From NCBI GenBank assembly GCA_020025345.1, contig JAHHSH010000010.1, positions 1 through 35,253 on the forward strand: a stretch of DNA of 35,253 nucleotides, read 5' to 3'. The position numbers and the translations under genes were made by a program. This stretch comes from Oscillospiraceae bacterium. GTDB taxonomy: Bacteria; Bacillota; Clostridia; Oscillospirales; Oscillospiraceae. Under the pieces are notes generated by a model that was not told the DNA's origin, searched no databases, and worked only from the letters and a program-made list of their open reading frames with translations. Position 1 is the first letter of the stretch. Each line of letters opens with the position of its first letter. Shown piece after piece: positions 17,811 to 25,228 of this stretch.

Positions 17811-18433
17811 TATGCGAACACCTCCTCGATTACTGCGAGGGCTTCCTTATCCAGCACCAGGTACTTAGCCTTCAGAATGTCATAGACATTCAGCAGGTTT
17901 GCCATGCTGGTCTCCACACCGGGGATATTGCGTGCGCTCTTGATGACGATCTCGTCCTTGGCAGCGGTAGCTACCAGAGCCTTACCGTCAGCCTTAACGG
18001 CGCTCAGGAAAGCGCGGAAGTCCTTGGTCTTGATGCTGTCGAACTTAATGGCGTCGACAACGATGATCTCGTTTGCAGCTGCCTTAGCAGACAGAACGGA
18101 CTTCATCGCCAGTCTCTTCACCTTCTTATTCAGAACGTAAGAGTAGTCGCGGGGCTTGGGAGCAAAGACGATACCGCCGTGTACCCACTGGGGAGCACGG
18201 GTGCTTCCCTGACGAGCGTGGCCGGTACCCTTCTGACGCCAAGGCTTTCTGCCGCCGCCGGAGACCTCTGCACGGGTCAGAGCGCTCTGCGTGCCCTGTC
18301 TGCAGTTAGCCAGGTGGTTCTTAACCACTTCATGAACAACAGTCTTATTGGGCTCAATGCCGAAGATGCTGTCCTTCAGTTCCACAGTACCGACTTCAGC
18401 GCCGGCCATGTTCAAAACTTTGATAGTAGACAT
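17810..18433 (-). CDS. rplD: 50S ribosomal protein L4
   Basis: L4 reaches into the exit tunnel, and in E. coli it represses the S10 operon. The 207-residue product shows the tunnel loop (RQGTQSALTRAEVSGGGRKP, WRQKGTGHARQGSTRAPQWV, HGGIVFAPKPRDYSY) and the C-terminal LLNVYDILKAKYLVLDKEAL. The ATG at 18433 has AAGGAG 8 nt upstream; the in-frame GTG at 18442 directly follows that site and is rejected. Confidence 0.96.
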   Translation of the reverse strand: MSTIKVLNMAGAEVGTVELKDSIFGIEPNKTVVHEVVKNHLANCRQGTQSALTRAEVSGGGRKPWRQKGTGHARQGSTRAPQWVHGGIVFAPKPRDYSYVLNKKVKRLAMKSVLSAKAAANEIIVVDAIKFDSIKTKDFRAFLSAVKADGKALVATAAKDEIVIKSARNIPGVETSMANLLNVYDILKAKYLVLDKEALAVIEEVFA

Positions 18434-18450
18434 TTCAAGCACTCCTTTCC

Positions 18451-19167
18451 TTACTTATTACGGGCAGATGCCTTCTGGGGATTACGGCCGGAAGCCTTCT
18501 GCGGGTTGTTGCTGATGCCAGCGCCGGCATTCTTGACACGGTGGGTCTTCACAGTGCTCTTAATGACCACCATGCTGCCCTTGTGACCAGGGATAGCGCC
18601 GCGTACAGCAATGAGATTCAGCTCGGGATCGACCTTCACGATATCCAGGTTCTGGATGGTGACCTGATCGCAGCCCATCTGGCCGGCACCGATCTTGCCC
18701 TTGAAGATACGGGCAGGGTCGATAACGCCCATGGAACCGGCGTGACGATGCACAGGGCCGCCGCCGTGGCTCATAGGAGTACGGCCAGCGCCGTGGCGCT
18801 TCACAACGCCCTGGTAACCGTGACCCTTGCTGGTGCCGGTTACGTCTACGAAGTCACCCTCTTTGAAGGTGTCAGCCTTGATGATGTCGCCCACATTCAG
18901 CTCTGCAGCGTTGTCCAGATCGAACTCGCGCAGGTACTTCTTGGGAGCCACACCGGCCTTGTTCAGATGGCCCATCTCGGGCTTGGTCAGCTTACGCTCG
19001 GGGACATCCTCGTAGCCCAGCTGCACGGAAGCATAACCTTCCTTCTCGACAGTCTTCTTCTGAGTAACGACGCAGGGACCTGCTTCAATAACAGTAACAG
19101 GAATTACCTTGCCGTTAGCGTCGAAGATCTGAGACATGCCGACTTTCTTGCCGATAATCGCTTTCAT
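18451..19167 (-). CDS. rplC: 50S ribosomal protein L3 with a repeated C-terminal tail
   Basis: L3 is an early 50S assembly protein whose loop nears the peptidyl-transferase centre. The 238-residue product shows MKAIIGKKVGMSQIFDANGK, the GTSKGHGYQGVVKRHG and GPVHRHAGSMGVIDPARIFK segments and MGCDQVTIQNLDIVKVDPEL. The extra C-terminal tail has a tandem NPQKASGR-NPQKASAR repeat ending in NK, beyond the usual L3 end. AAGGAGG precedes the ATG. A 167-nt structured gap separates it from rpsJ. Confidence 0.97.
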   Translation of the reverse strand: MKAIIGKKVGMSQIFDANGKVIPVTVIEAGPCVVTQKKTVEKEGYASVQLGYEDVPERKLTKPEMGHLNKAGVAPKKYLREFDLDNAAELNVGDIIKADTFKEGDFVDVTGTSKGHGYQGVVKRHGAGRTPMSHGGGPVHRHAGSMGVIDPARIFKGKIGAGQMGCDQVTIQNLDIVKVDPELNLIAVRGAIPGHKGSMVVIKSTVKTHRVKNAGAGISNNPQKASGRNPQKASARNK

Positions 19168-19192
19168 GTATGATCCTCCTTAAAGGTTATTG

Positions 19193-19341
19193 GTCGGCGT
19201 AGTTCATTCCGCATTGGGCGCGGAACGCTTGCTCTGCCGACGTGACCCTGTCCGCTTTAACGCAAGTCGGCGGACATTAGGGTTGCAAGCATTTTCGTTG
19301 TGAGCTCGCGCTGTTATTATATAATGTATATAACTTACAGC
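19193..19341 (-). promoter_or_regulatory. Structured intergenic RNA between rpsJ and rplC
   Basis: In the mRNA direction three elements are seen. The first is an A/U-rich hairpin spanning the rpsJ stop (19310-19341, GCTGT/ACAGC plus TTATATA/TATATAA). The second is a stem ACCCT-AAT-GTCCGC paired with GCGGAC-AGGGT (19245-19283). The third is a nested stem GTCGGC/GCCGAC enclosing TTCCGC/GCGGAA (19193-19241). GCCGAC also occurs in the loop of the second element, so GTCGGC has two possible partners. GCTTGC near 19285 can also pair with GCAAGC near 19230. No U-run follows, so these are not intrinsic terminators. A regulatory role for rplC/rplD expression is inference. Confidence 0.55.
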
Positions 19342-19643
19342 TTGATCTCGATCTCCACACCGGCGGGCAGATCCAGAGCCATCAGGGCCTCGACCGTCTT
19401 GGGGGTGGAATTGGTGATGTCGATCAGTCTCTTGTGGGTGCGGCGCTCGAACTGCTCACGGCTGTCCTTATACTTGTGTGTTGCACGCAGGATGGTGACG
19501 ACCTCTCTCTTGGTGGGCAGAGGAATGGGGCCGGACACGGTAGCGTTGGTACGCTTGGCGGTCTCGACGATCTTCTCTGCGCTCTGGTCGATGACCTGAT
19601 GGTCATAGGCCTTCAGACGAATGCGAATCATTTCTTTTGCCAT
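19335..19643 (-). CDS. rpsJ: 30S ribosomal protein S10 (NusE)
   Basis: S10 is a 30S head protein and also an antitermination factor with NusB. The 102-residue product shows [20 protein letters not shown], the extended loop [20 protein letters not shown] and [20 protein letters not shown]. The ATG at 19643 has GGAGG 10 nt upstream; an in-frame extension to 19736 lies in the leader and lacks a ribosome site. It is the first gene of the block. Confidence 0.97.
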   Translation of the reverse strand: MAKEMIRIRLKAYDHQVIDQSAEKIVETAKRTNATVSGPIPLPTKREVVTILRATHKYKDSREQFERRTHKRLIDITNSTPKTVEALMALDLPAGVEIEIKL

Positions 19644-19933
19644 TTGGTTTGTTCCTCCATTACTTTGTACGGTATTCTCTGCGAGCCAACTGCCGTACGG
19701 TGAAAAATTTCTTATACGCCGTTCCGTGCGTATCATTCAGGCTCATAAGAAACACCGGCGCGCATAATCCGGCCGGTGCTCTTCTGGCGCAGCGATCTAC
19801 GCTGACGTACAGAAATCTCTCAGCCGCCCGATGATCGGACATACTCCCCGAAAGTTACCGGCTCTCGCCGCAATCTCCCGGTTCATCGCATTTGTAAACG
19901 TCTCCGGGTGTGTTGCACCCATCGCACGCGTAC
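19644..19933 (-). promoter_or_regulatory. Long structured leader of the S10 operon
   Basis: About 290 nt separate the predicted start site from rpsJ. In mRNA order the hairpins include GGGTG/CACCC, CAGCG/CGCTG and CACCGGC/GCCGGTG (19753-19778). The last is followed by UUUCUUAU, which can itself pair perfectly with AUAAGAAA (19708-19715) ahead of five U residues. Then come ATACGC/GCGTAT (19714-19733) and GTACGG/CCGTAC (19667-19698). The overlap between one hairpin's U-rich tail and the next stem suggests mutually exclusive structures and transcription attenuation. A short frame of about 41 codons near the 5' end lacks a ribosome site. Confidence 0.6.
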
Positions 19934-19939
19934 CTACAT

Positions 19940-19968
19940 ATAATAATAGACTTTTCCGCAGATGTCAA
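19940..19968 (-). promoter_or_regulatory. Main promoter of the S10-spc-alpha operon
   Basis: A perfect TTGACA (19963-19968), a 17-nt spacer and TATTAT (19940-19945) on the minus strand. The region just upstream of the -35 (about 19970-20010) is very A/T-rich with phased A and T runs, resembling an UP element for the alpha C-terminal domain. Predicted start is near 19933. This is one of the strongest promoters in the window, as expected for ribosomal genes. Confidence 0.9.
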
Positions 19969-20118
19969 TAGCTTTTTCTCTATTTTTTACGAAATTCCTA
20001 TAAAAATTTCAGCGCTTTGCCTATGCGCTTTCGTGCATATTTTCTCACCGCCGCACAGGGTGGTTCAAAGTCGAAAAAGTCCATATTTTGTAGGCATTTA
20101 TTCCTTTTTTCGCAGAAT

Positions 20119-20143
20119 AAAAGGGCGGTCAAGCCGCCCTTTT
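20119..20143 (-). terminator. Terminator of proS
   Basis: AAAAGGGCGG pairs with CCGCCCTTTT around a 5-nt loop, 12 nt after the proS stop, with a T-run on the minus strand. It separates proS transcription from the S10 promoter. The roughly 100 nt between it and the UP-like region hold nothing recognisable. Confidence 0.88.
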
Positions 20144-20155
20144 ACATCTTTTAAA

Positions 20156-21595
20156 TCAATAAGCTATGCCCCAATAAATATCGGTGGTGCACTCCTTGCC
20201 GCACACAGGGCACTTGCCCACGGTGCCGGACTGCTTGAGGGGCATGCAACGGGAGGAAACGCCGGCCTTCTCCTTCATGGCCAGTTCGCACTCCAGGCTG
20301 CCGCACCACTTGGTACGGGCAAAGCCGCCGCGGCCATCCATCAGCTCCTTGACCTCTTCCCAGGAAGTCATATCGAAGGTGTTCTCCTCCAGATTCTGGG
20401 CAGCCATGTTGTAGAGGTTGTCGTGAACCTCCTGCAGCAGCTTCTGGATGCTGTCCTCCAGACCCTCCAGCGCCACAAAGGTCTTCTCGCCGGTATCGCG
20501 GCGCGCCACGCAGCACTGGCTCTTCTCCATATCGCGGGGACCGATCTCCACGCGCAGAGGAACGCCCTTCATCTCATACTGGGCAAACTTCCAGCCGGCA
20601 GACTGATCGCTGTCATCCAGCTTCACGCGCAGACCTGCAGCGGTGAGCCGTGCACGCAGATCCTCTGCCGCCTCCAGAACACCGGGCTTGTGCTGTGCCA
20701 CGGGCACGACCACCACCTGAATGGGAGCAATGGCGGGGGGCAGGACCAGACCGTTGTTGTCGCTGTGGGTCATGATCACGGCGCCGATCAGGCGGGTGGT
20801 GACACCCCAGGAGGTCTGGAAGGGGTACTGCAGCTTGTTGTCGCGGCCGGTGAAGGTCACATCGTAAGCGCGGCTGAACTTATCGCCGAAGTAGTGGCTG
20901 GTGCCGGACTGCAGTGCCTTGTGGTCCTTCATCATGCACTCGATGGTGTAGGTGGCATCGGCACCGGCAAACTTCTCCTTGTCGGTCTTGCGGCCCTTCA
21001 CCACAGGCATAGCCAGGGCGTCGCGGCAGAAATCGGCATAGCAGTTGAGCTGCTGCTCCGTCTCGGCCTGTGCCTCCTCTGCCGTCTCGTGGATGGTATG
21101 ACCCTCCTGCCACCAGAACTCACGGCTGCGCAGGAAAGGACGGGTGGTCTTTTCCCAGCGAACGACAGAGCACCACTGGTTGTAGAGCATGGGCAGCTCG
21201 CGCCAGGAGTGGAGGATATGGGACCAGTGATCGCAGAACATGGTCTCCGAAGTGGGACGGAACGCCAAGCGCTCCTCCAGCTTCTCGCTGCCGCCGTGGG
21301 TGACCCAAGCCACCTCCGGAGCGAAGCCCTGCACCAGCTCCCCTTCCTTCTTCAGAAGGCTTTCGGGAATCAGCACGGGCATTGCCACATTCTCGTGGCC
21401 GGTTGCCTTAAACATACCGTCCAGAATGCGCTTAATGTTCTCCCAGATGGCACAGCCATAGGGGCGCAGGATCATAAAGCCCTTCACACTGGCATAGTCC
21501 ACCAGTTCTGCCTTCAGGCAGATATCGGTATACCACTTGGCAAAATCCTCCTCCATGGGAGTGATTGCCTCAACATTTCTCTGATCTTTGGCCAT
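20156..21595 (-). CDS. proS: Prolyl-tRNA synthetase, archaeal/eukaryotic-like type
   Basis: ProRS charges tRNA-Pro with proline. At 479 residues this is the short class IIa form, without the inserted editing domain of the 570-residue bacterial type. Visible are motif 2 (FRPTSETMF, then VVRWEKTTRPFLRSREFWWQ), the GHTIHET region, motif 3 (TSWGVTTRLIGAVIMTHSDN, NGLVLPPAIAP) and the anticodon-binding domain. The C-terminal zinc domain has KWCGSLEC and CPVCGKEC and ends in IYWGIAY. The ATG at 21595 has only a weak AAGGA upstream. A strong promoter lies at 21661-21689. A YbaK-type deacylase nearby could supply editing in trans. Confidence 0.97.
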   Translation of the reverse strand: MAKDQRNVEAITPMEEDFAKWYTDICLKAELVDYASVKGFMILRPYGCAIWENIKRILDGMFKATGHENVAMPVLIPESLLKKEGELVQGFAPEVAWVTHGGSEKLEERLAFRPTSETMFCDHWSHILHSWRELPMLYNQWCSVVRWEKTTRPFLRSREFWWQEGHTIHETAEEAQAETEQQLNCYADFCRDALAMPVVKGRKTDKEKFAGADATYTIECMMKDHKALQSGTSHYFGDKFSRAYDVTFTGRDNKLQYPFQTSWGVTTRLIGAVIMTHSDNNGLVLPPAIAPIQVVVVPVAQHKPGVLEAAEDLRARLTAAGLRVKLDDSDQSAGWKFAQYEMKGVPLRVEIGPRDMEKSQCCVARRDTGEKTFVALEGLEDSIQKLLQEVHDNLYNMAAQNLEENTFDMTSWEEVKELMDGRGGFARTKWCGSLECELAMKEKAGVSSRCMPLKQSGTVGKCPVCGKECTTDIYWGIAY

Positions 21596-21660
21596 AATCG
21601 TCTTTCATTCCTTTATATGATGATTTTCTGCCTTTTTCGCAGTTTTCTTCTTGAATTTTT

Positions 21661-21689
21661 ATTTTATCGTCTCACGCACCGATTGTCAA
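21661..21689 (-). promoter_or_regulatory. proS promoter
   Basis: A perfect TTGACA (21684-21689), a 17-nt spacer and TAAAAT (21661-21666) on the minus strand, starting 13 nt after the ansA stop. The leader would be about 58 nt. No terminator is visible between ansA and this promoter, so read-through from ansA is also possible. Confidence 0.88.
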
Positions 21690-21701
21690 GGTCTGCACCT
21701 C

Positions 21702-22703
21702 TCACGACTCCCCGGAATAGAGAATATCGTGCGCTACCGGGCGGTAAAAGAGTTCCTGCGCCGTCTCGAAATCGCGGGTCTGCCCCATGATCCACATCAG
21801 CTTGGCCACCGCCGCCTCCGTGGTCATATCATAGGCCTCCAGCAGCCGCAGCGTACTTTTGAGGTGGCCGCCCACATGGTAGACGGTGAGATCGCTGCCC
21901 TCGTTGGGTACCTGCGTAGTCATGACCACGATCTTCCCCTTCTCCACGGCAGCGCGGATAATATCATAAAAACCGCCGCTCTCATATTCCGGCAGGCCGC
22001 CCACGCCGAAGCTCTCGATAATCAGTCCGTCGTAGTGCTCCGCCATGAAGGCCACCAGCTCCGGCCGGGTGCCGGGGATCAGCTTCAAAAGCCCCACATT
22101 GGTGTCGAGTCGATCGTAAAAGGTGGGTTTTTCGTGACAGTCGCAGCGGATATACTGCAGTAGATGCTCGTCCTGCAGCACTGCCAGATCCGGATAGTTC
22201 ACACTGGAAAACGCCTGAAAGCTCTTGGAGCAGGTCTTGCGGGCGCGGGTTCCCAAAATCACCTTGCCGTTAAAGACGATCTGCACGCCGCCGCAGCCCC
22301 GGCAGGCATAGAGAAAGGCATCCGTCAAATTGCGCTTGGAGTCGGTGCTGTCAAACCAGATGGGCTTCTGGGCGCCGGTCAGCACAATGGGCTTGGGGCT
22401 GTCCTGCACCAGATAGCTGAGTGCCGCCGCCGTATAGGCCATCGTATCGGTACCGTGGCTCACCACAAAGCCGTCATATTTGTCGTAGTTTTCCCGAATA
22501 CACCGGGCCACCCCCAACCAGTGCTCGGGGTGAATATTGGTGCTGTCGAGACTATAGAGCATCAGGCATTCCACCTGACAGATCTCCGCAATGCGGGGGA
22601 TAAAACTCAAAAGCTGCTCCGGATTCAGCTCCGGTGTCAGCCCCTCCGGCGTCATTTCCGACGCGATGGTGCCGCCGGTGCCGATCATGAGAATTTTCTT
22701 CAT
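21702..22703 (-). CDS. ansA: L-asparaginase, type I-like
   Basis: The enzyme hydrolyses asparagine to aspartate and ammonia, probably in the cytoplasm because no signal peptide is seen. The 333-residue product has both family signatures: the N-terminal IGTGGTIAS with nucleophile-type Thr12, and VSHGTDTMAYTAAALSY with the Thr85-Asp86 pair. It ends with a normal C-terminal domain (LIIESFGVGGLP, VVMTTQVPNEGSDLTVYHVG). The ATG at 22703 has AAGGAGG 8 nt upstream; a longer in-frame reading is not supported. It follows the phosphoesterase gene by 22 nt and is likely the last gene of the ymdB operon. A glutaminase activity cannot be excluded. Confidence 0.93.
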   Translation of the reverse strand: MKKILMIGTGGTIASEMTPEGLTPELNPEQLLSFIPRIAEICQVECLMLYSLDSTNIHPEHWLGVARCIRENYDKYDGFVVSHGTDTMAYTAAALSYLVQDSPKPIVLTGAQKPIWFDSTDSKRNLTDAFLYACRGCGGVQIVFNGKVILGTRARKTCSKSFQAFSSVNYPDLAVLQDEHLLQYIRCDCHEKPTFYDRLDTNVGLLKLIPGTRPELVAFMAEHYDGLIIESFGVGGLPEYESGGFYDIIRAAVEKGKIVVMTTQVPNEGSDLTVYHVGGHLKSTLRLLEAYDMTTEAAVAKLMWIMGQTRDFETAQELFYRPVAHDILYSGES

Positions 22704-22725
22704 AGCTGTGTCCTCCTTGTGGCAC

Positions 22726-23799
22726 TTACATATCCCGGTTATCCATGGCAGCAAGGCCGAAGCGCACCGCCTGTTCAATAGTCACTCTCTCCTGCTCGTC
22801 CGCCTGCTCATATTTTGCCCGGAGATCCGCCAGAAATAAACCGCGCAGGGAGTCCTCTCCGCAGTGGAGCCACAAATCCTCCGCCTCTCGCAGTCGAGAA
22901 TACACCTCCAGCTGCCACGCAAGGGGCACCAGCTGCCTCTCAATGGCAGCTTCATCCGCCGTCCCTGTGCCAGTGAGATAGATGCGGCAAATATCCTGCT
23001 CGCAGCCCTGCAGTACCTCTTTCGCCGCGGTCAGTGGGTCTCGGTCAGTAACATCCACACTGATTTTCCGATAGCGTCGGCGCGCAAAGGGCACAAACTG
23101 CAGCCGTACCATACCCTTGTCCACCTCCCCGAACAAAAAGCCCTTGTCATCCAGTTCGTCAAAGCCCCGCCCCTCCGGGCAGCCGGGATAGGCATAGGCC
23201 GTTTTCCCGGCGTATTGCACGCCGCTGCACTGGTGGATATGCCCCAAGGCAGCGTAATCAAGGCCGCTCTCCGCCAGTACCGATGTGCGAATCGGACGAT
23301 AGGGGCTGTGGGGTGCGTCTACATCGCCGTGGAGCACCAAAATCTGCACAGTGTCTCCGGCAGCAAAATGCGGTTCCATAGGAAGCTCCCCGCAAGACGC
23401 ATCCGTGAAAGCCGCCCCCCAGACAGTACAGCCATACTGGGGCAATTCCAGTTTTTCCAGTCGGTTTTCCCGGAAGATGTGCACATTACTTGGCCACAGC
23501 ACCGCACTGTAAGGGCTGCGGGAATGGTAGGGATCGTGATTGCCGGGGGCGATCACGACTTGCCCACGGAACTGTCCCAGCGCATGAGCCAGCATCTCCA
23601 CTGTCTGGCTGTAGGTCTCCTGTCCGTCGAAGAGGTCGCCGCTCAAAAGGAGCAGCTGCGCGCCGTGGTCGTTGGCGTACGCCACCAAACGCTGCGGCAG
23701 TTCCCGGCTCTCCTGCCGACGGAGCCGCGCTTTCTCCTCCCCCAGCGACGCAAAGGGGCTGTCCAGATGGAGATCCGCCGCGTGGAGCAGTTTAACCAT
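22726..23799 (-). CDS. SbcD/YhaO-like metallophosphoesterase (putative DNA nuclease subunit)
   Basis: The 357-residue product has the calcineurin-like metallophosphoesterase motifs of the Mre11/SbcD group in order: Asp9-x-His11 (HAADLHLDSPF), GDLFD (54-58), GNHDP (86-90), LHGD (156-159) and GHIHQ (186-190). A C-terminal region of about 110 residues follows. Family members process DNA ends together with an SbcC/Rad50-type ATPase. No such partner lies next to it; ansA follows directly. The start has GGAGG 6 nt upstream and overlaps the end of the upstream deacylase gene by 8 nt (ATGGTTAA), so translation is coupled. B. subtilis YhaO is the closest functional model I can suggest. Confidence 0.85.
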   Translation of the reverse strand: MVKLLHAADLHLDSPFASLGEEKARLRRQESRELPQRLVAYANDHGAQLLLLSGDLFDGQETYSQTVEMLAHALGQFRGQVVIAPGNHDPYHSRSPYSAVLWPSNVHIFRENRLEKLELPQYGCTVWGAAFTDASCGELPMEPHFAAGDTVQILVLHGDVDAPHSPYRPIRTSVLAESGLDYAALGHIHQCSGVQYAGKTAYAYPGCPEGRGFDELDDKGFLFGEVDKGMVRLQFVPFARRRYRKISVDVTDRDPLTAAKEVLQGCEQDICRIYLTGTGTADEAAIERQLVPLAWQLEVYSRLREAEDLWLHCGEDSLRGLFLADLRAKYEQADEQERVTIEQAVRFGLAAMDNRDM

Positions 23800-24283
23800 G
23801 CTTTTCCTCCTGCCACCCCTTGCAGACATCCACCCATTCCACGAAGTTATCGCCGCAGCACGTTTCCAGTTCCTCACAGCTCAACTCAATGGCAGAAGCC
23901 GCACTGCCCACGGCAGGATACACCGTGGCAAAGCGGCGCAAAGACACATCCAGATAGGTTTTCACGTCCGCAGGCAGCGCAAAGGGACACACGCCGCCCA
24001 CGGCATGGCCGATGCGCTCCACCGCCTCGTCCGGCGTCAGCATCTTGGCCTTGGCGTGAAAATAGTGCTTATACTTGCTGTTGTCGATCTTGGCATCCCC
24101 GGCAGCTACCACTAAAATAGGGTCCTCCCCTACCTTGAAGCTGAGGGTCTTGGCAATGCGTGCGCCCTCGACGCCCACAGCCACCGCCGCCAGCTCCACC
24201 GTGGCGCTGGATACCTCAAATTCCTGCATCCGGTCGGCGACGCCGTAGGGTGTCAGATACTCTCTCACTTTTGCAACAGACAT
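23792..24283 (-). CDS. YbaK/EbsC-family aminoacyl-tRNA deacylase
   Basis: The family hydrolyses misacylated tRNAs, above all Cys- or Ala-tRNA-Pro, in trans. The 163-residue product covers the whole domain: the VSSATVELAAVAVGVEGARI strand region, Lys45 in AKTLSFK (the family's key lysine), and GGVCPFALP at 96-104. The ATG at 24283 has AAGGAG 8 nt upstream; a 32-residue in-frame extension runs through a hairpin and is rejected. It lies second in a likely operon after ymdB, and proS is only about 2 kb away. Which misacylated tRNA it clears cannot be told here. Confidence 0.9.
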   Translation of the reverse strand: MSVAKVREYLTPYGVADRMQEFEVSSATVELAAVAVGVEGARIAKTLSFKVGEDPILVVAAGDAKIDNSKYKHYFHAKAKMLTPDEAVERIGHAVGGVCPFALPADVKTYLDVSLRRFATVYPAVGSAASAIELSCEELETCCGDNFVEWVDVCKGWQEEKHG

Positions 24284-24305
24284 GATCCCTTCTCCTTTAT
24301 TATAT

Positions 24306-24329
24306 AGAGGGGACGATCCGTCCCCCTCT
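24306..24329 (-). other. Hairpin between ymdB and the YbaK-like gene
   Basis: AGAGGGG-GACG pairs with CGT-CCCCTCT (10 bp with one bulged G and a 3-nt loop) in the 62-nt gap. There is no U-run on the minus strand, so it is not a terminator. It may stabilise or help process the mRNA just before the ribosome site. Confidence 0.5.
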
Positions 24330-24345
24330 CTGCCGTTCTCTTTTG

Positions 24346-25125
24346 TCAGCGAACGTCCACCCGCTCCACCGCCGTGCAAAGGCCGGTATCGCTGTCCAGC
24401 GTAAAGATGACACCCTCCATTTTACAGCCGCCACCGGCGCTGCGGAACCGTCCCGGCAGACCGCCCAGGAAAAACTCCACCGACTGCTCTGGCCGGATGC
24501 CCAAAATAGAGCGAGCCGGACCGGTCATACCCAAATCGGTAATGTAGCCTGTTCCCTTTTCCATGATTTGCGCGTCGGCCGTGGGCACATGGGTGTGGGT
24601 ACCCCACACAGCGCTGACCCGTCCATCCAGATAGTAGCCCATAGCCAGCTTTTCACTGGTCGCCTGGGCGTGGAAATCCACCAGGGTAAAGGTAGGCTTT
24701 TCCTCCATTCCCTTCAGGATGCGATCGGCGGTCGTAAAGGGATTCTCCGCCTTCCAATCCAGATCACAACGCCCAATAAGGTTCATCACGGCGATGCGGA
24801 TACGCCCGCAGTCGTAAACGCCCCACCCCCGGCCGGGGACGCGGGGTGCGTAGTTAGCAGGGCGCAGAATGTAGGGGTTGTCCTCCAAATAGTCGGTGAT
24901 CTGCATCTTGCCCCAAGTGTGGTTGCCCAACGTGATCACATCCACGCCGGCGGTAAAGAGATCCTCTGCCTGCTCCGGCATCAGTCCGTTTCCGGCCATA
25001 TTCTCCCCGTTGGCAACAACGAAAGCAATATCCTGCATTTTTTTAAAGCTGCGCAGATGGCGGCTCACATGGCGAAGTCCCTCTTCGCCTGTCACATCGC
25101 CCAGCGCCAAAATCCGATAGAGCAT
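24346..25125 (-). CDS. ymdB: YmdB-family metallophosphodiesterase
   Basis: In Bacillus YmdB is a phosphodiesterase active on 2',3'-cyclic nucleotides; it affects biofilm versus motility decisions and sits next to rny. The 259-residue product has Asp10 (ALGDVTG), NGEN (39-42), GNHTW (67-71), VDFHAQATSEK and GTHTHVPTAD, the full metal-binding set. Length matches the family. GGAG lies 6 nt before the ATG. As in Bacillus, it follows rny on the same strand. Here, however, a terminator, a 440-nt gap and its own promoter come in between, so the two are separately transcribed. Confidence 0.93.
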   Translation of the reverse strand: MLYRILALGDVTGEEGLRHVSRHLRSFKKMQDIAFVVANGENMAGNGLMPEQAEDLFTAGVDVITLGNHTWGKMQITDYLEDNPYILRPANYAPRVPGRGWGVYDCGRIRIAVMNLIGRCDLDWKAENPFTTADRILKGMEEKPTFTLVDFHAQATSEKLAMGYYLDGRVSAVWGTHTHVPTADAQIMEKGTGYITDLGMTGPARSILGIRPEQSVEFFLGGLPGRFRSAGGGCKMEGVIFTLDSDTGLCTAVERVDVR

Positions 25126-25161
25126 GATGTGCTCCTCTCTTCCTAATCATCAATTGCGGCC

Positions 25162-25228
25162 CTCTGCTCGAAAAGCAGAGCAAATACCGCCATTTTGATA
25201 TTGTACCATGAATTTTCCATAGGTGCAA
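25162..25228 (-). promoter_or_regulatory. ymdB operon promoter and leader hairpin
   Basis: TTGCAC (25223-25228), a 17-nt spacer and TACAAT (25200-25205) on the minus strand form a good sigma-A promoter about 75 nt before the ymdB start. A perfect 7-bp hairpin CTCTGCT/AGCAGAG lies in the leader (25162-25180) without a U-run. Confidence 0.8.

Noticed and set aside
19660..19842. A 60-codon minus-strand frame and a 41-codon frame near 19795-19920 in the S10 leader
   Set aside because: Neither has a recognisable ribosome binding site; they overlap strong hairpins and show no family resemblance. A leader peptide cannot be excluded but is not supported.
24306..24329. Intrinsic terminator between ymdB and the YbaK-like gene
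   Set aside because: The hairpin is stable but is followed by A-rich sequence instead of a U-run, so it is listed only as a hairpin.
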